Origin: a virus
Strand: one strand, 5' to 3'
IMG/VR virus record: IMGVR_UViG_3300032246_000442
Location: 1-33,717 of that record
DNA: 33,717 bases
The notes beneath the pieces were generated by a model. The model had not been told where the DNA came from. It saw nothing but the letters and a program-made list of their open reading frames with translations, and did no database searches. Position numbers and translations under genes: made by a program. Positions 32,249 to 33,717 of this stretch are shown here, one piece after another. Each line of letters opens with the position of its first letter. The first letter of the stretch is position 1.

Positions 32249-33717
32249 ACTTTAAACTCCTTCATTTCGCCATAGTTATATCCATAATGGGCTTCACAAG
32301 CTACGGGTAAACCCTTAGCCCAGTCGGGTGTATAAGACATACAGTCAACAATAAACTTGCAAGCCTTATCAACTTCTTCTTCGGGGACTACACATACCGC
32401 AGCGTCATGCACAGTCAGCACCACAGGGTATCTATCATTAATAGCTATCATTTGCTCCCCTACTATACAACGAGCAAGGGCTTGTACGACGTTCTCCACC
32501 ACGGCCCCGCCCCATAGATGTATGTCTCCCCTACGAGACTTATAAATAAACTGCCTTTTGCCGTTTTCAATCTCAACTGTAAGCTTAGGATAGCGGATGT
32601 AGCAACCATTTGGCAAAAGAATCCCCTCCGAATTGACAGTCAGGCAACGGTTTACACCTAGATAATAAGGCTTTTTAATTTTTGCGCCAGCGAAAATCCT
32701 TGCCAAAGCATCTTCACAATCTTTCCACAAATCAGTGATTTTGTCGTTACTTAGCCTGTATAGGTCGACTATACGCTTGGCTTCATTCTCATCGACCACA
32801 ACCCCAGGCGGTGTAGTCTTTAGCGTGTGCTGTAACTTTATAGCCCCAGTACCATATCCAAGACCGAGAATACAGGTTTTACCCACGAACCTTTCAATAG
32901 GGTTTTCCTTGGTAATCTTTCTACCATATACTTCCGACGCAAAGAGGGAGTAAACATCATCCCCACTTGCAAAGGCTGTAACCAAGTTGGTCTGACCCGA
33001 TAGCCATGCGAGAACTCTAGCCTCGATTTGTGACGAGTCGCAGTTGATAACCATGTAGCCGTCAGGAGCGATGACAGCATTTTTGAGGGCTTTTTTCTTT
33101 TTGTCACGACTCGGCAGATTTTGGAAATTAACCTTATCCGAGCCTGACCAGCGACCCGTATGCGCCCCGTAATATTTGAGTGGGATAGGAAGTCTCCCCT
33201 TGTTTCTTGCTCCGATGCTAATGAATCGCTCAATCCTGCTCTCCTCAATAGTTGACTTAGTACCTAGACGAACTGCGCATAGTTGCTGAATAAATGGGTC
33301 TTCATGCTCTGTTAACGCAATAAACCCCTCGTCATTTTTAGCCAGCGCAAAGGTTTCCTTGCCTGTGGTCTTACTTGTCTTCATCGGTGGAGGAACTCCA
33401 AACTCCACGAGCAAGCCAGCGAATTGTTTGTTGCTTGCCAGCTTCTTGCGTACCGCTTCCTCGGTATCACATTCTAACTTTTCCATTAAGGATTTAAGTA
33501 ACTCGCTCTTTTCGCTGCGCACTTCATCTAAGCGTTCCATCAGCAAAGCATCATCTACCTCAAGCACAGGGTTGGTATACATCCGTAGCGTCATGTCAAT
33601 CAGCTTTAGTTCATCCATCGGAAAATCAACAAACAACACATCAAAAAGTTTTTTTGTTAGCTCGACATCGTTTATGCAATACTGACCATACCGCTCCAAC
33701 TCACTTAAAGTGAAGCC
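32245..33717 (-). CDS. Family A DNA polymerase (5' end outside window)
   Basis: The frame is open to the window edge, so the N-terminus and most of the 3'-5' exonuclease domain are missing. The visible start has the exonuclease III motif region (YGQYCINDVELT). Polymerase landmarks are TGRWSGSDKVNFQNLPSR, motif A INCDSSQIEARV (Asp codon at 33037-33039), motif B region KTCILGLGYGTGA, and motif C TVHDAAVCVV (His-Asp codons at 32404-32409). Motif C has Ala where many relatives have Glu after HD. This is the phage replicative polymerase, T7-like in type, working with the primase-helicase. The stop overlaps the next gene by ATGA. Confidence 0.93.
   Translation of the reverse strand, partial: GFTLSELERYGQYCINDVELTKKLFDVLFVDFPMDELKLIDMTLRMYTNPVLEVDDALLMERLDEVRSEKSELLKSLMEKLECDTEEAVRKKLASNKQFAGLLVEFGVPPPMKTSKTTGKETFALAKNDEGFIALTEHEDPFIQQLCAVRLGTKSTIEESRIERFISIGARNKGRLPIPLKYYGAHTGRWSGSDKVNFQNLPSRDKKKKALKNAVIAPDGYMVINCDSSQIEARVLAWLSGQTNLVTAFASGDDVYSLFASEVYGRKITKENPIERFVGKTCILGLGYGTGAIKLQHTLKTTPPGVVVDENEAKRIVDLYRLSNDKITDLWKDCEDALARIFAGAKIKKPYYLGVNRCLTVNSEGILLPNGCYIRYPKLTVEIENGKRQFIYKSRRGDIHLWGGAVVENVVQALARCIVGEQMIAINDRYPVVLTVHDAAVCVVPEEEVDKACKFIVDCMSYTPDWAKGLPVACEAHYGYNYGEMKEFKV

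Noticed and set aside
33697-33699. TTG at 33699 as the polymerase start
   Set aside because: The frame stays open to the window edge and the family needs a full exonuclease domain upstream; the gene is cut by the window.

Overview
The window is part of the genome of a tailed double-stranded DNA phage (Caudoviricetes), most likely podovirus-like. Evidence for this is the large internal 'ejection' proteins, a nozzle-like tail protein, a lysis cassette inside the structural genes, and a separate replication block with a family A DNA polymerase. Genes are tightly packed with many ATGA or TAATG overlaps, Shine-Dalgarno sites are AGGAG/AAGGA-like, and base composition is AT-leaning. A lipoprotein, a Sec-type secreted protein and a GH19 endolysin point to a Gram-negative host. 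The style of several proteins recalls phages of aquatic Proteobacteria, but the host cannot be named from sequence alone. Portal, capsid and terminase genes are not seen, so both ends are cut.

Positions 1-23575 are all on the + strand and hold the virion and lysis genes. First comes the tail end of an adaptor-like protein. It is followed by six structural or fibre-like proteins (163-8194), ending in a 1290-residue adhesin-like protein with two copies of a WVGGxGxW module. A small zinc-ribbon protein, a membrane-anchored coiled-coil protein, a holin and a GH19 endolysin (8202-9869) form the lysis region. After it come a nozzle-like protein, a small fibre-type protein, a GNAT-like protein and four large proteins (12434-23575) likely to be internal and injected with the DNA. 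One of these carries a peptidoglycan-degrading-type domain. The last, of 2100 residues, carries an HEXXH metallopeptidase-like domain and an LPD38-like C-terminal region (a polyvalent protein).

Positions 23572-33717 are all on the - strand and hold replication and early genes, read right to left. They are a family A DNA polymerase (5' end outside the window), a PVAW-type hypothetical protein, a 25-codon microgene, a secreted protein and lipoprotein pair, a Cas4-like nuclease with a four-cysteine set, a Lys-tailed protein, a basic HNH-like protein, an SNF2-type helicase, a Gam-like coiled-coil protein, a zinc-binding ssDNA-binding-like protein, an HTH regulator, an AEP primase fused to a DUF927-type helicase, and a small protein whose stop codon overlaps the stop of the 2100-residue protein. 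The two blocks converge at 23572-23575 without a visible terminator.

Two non-coding elements stand out. One is an intrinsic terminator placed 17 nt before the primase-helicase start, which looks like an attenuator. The other is a 196-nt gap (29893-30088) with a long imperfect palindrome, repeated CTAAC/GTTAG boxes and a direct repeat, which could be an origin or operator region.
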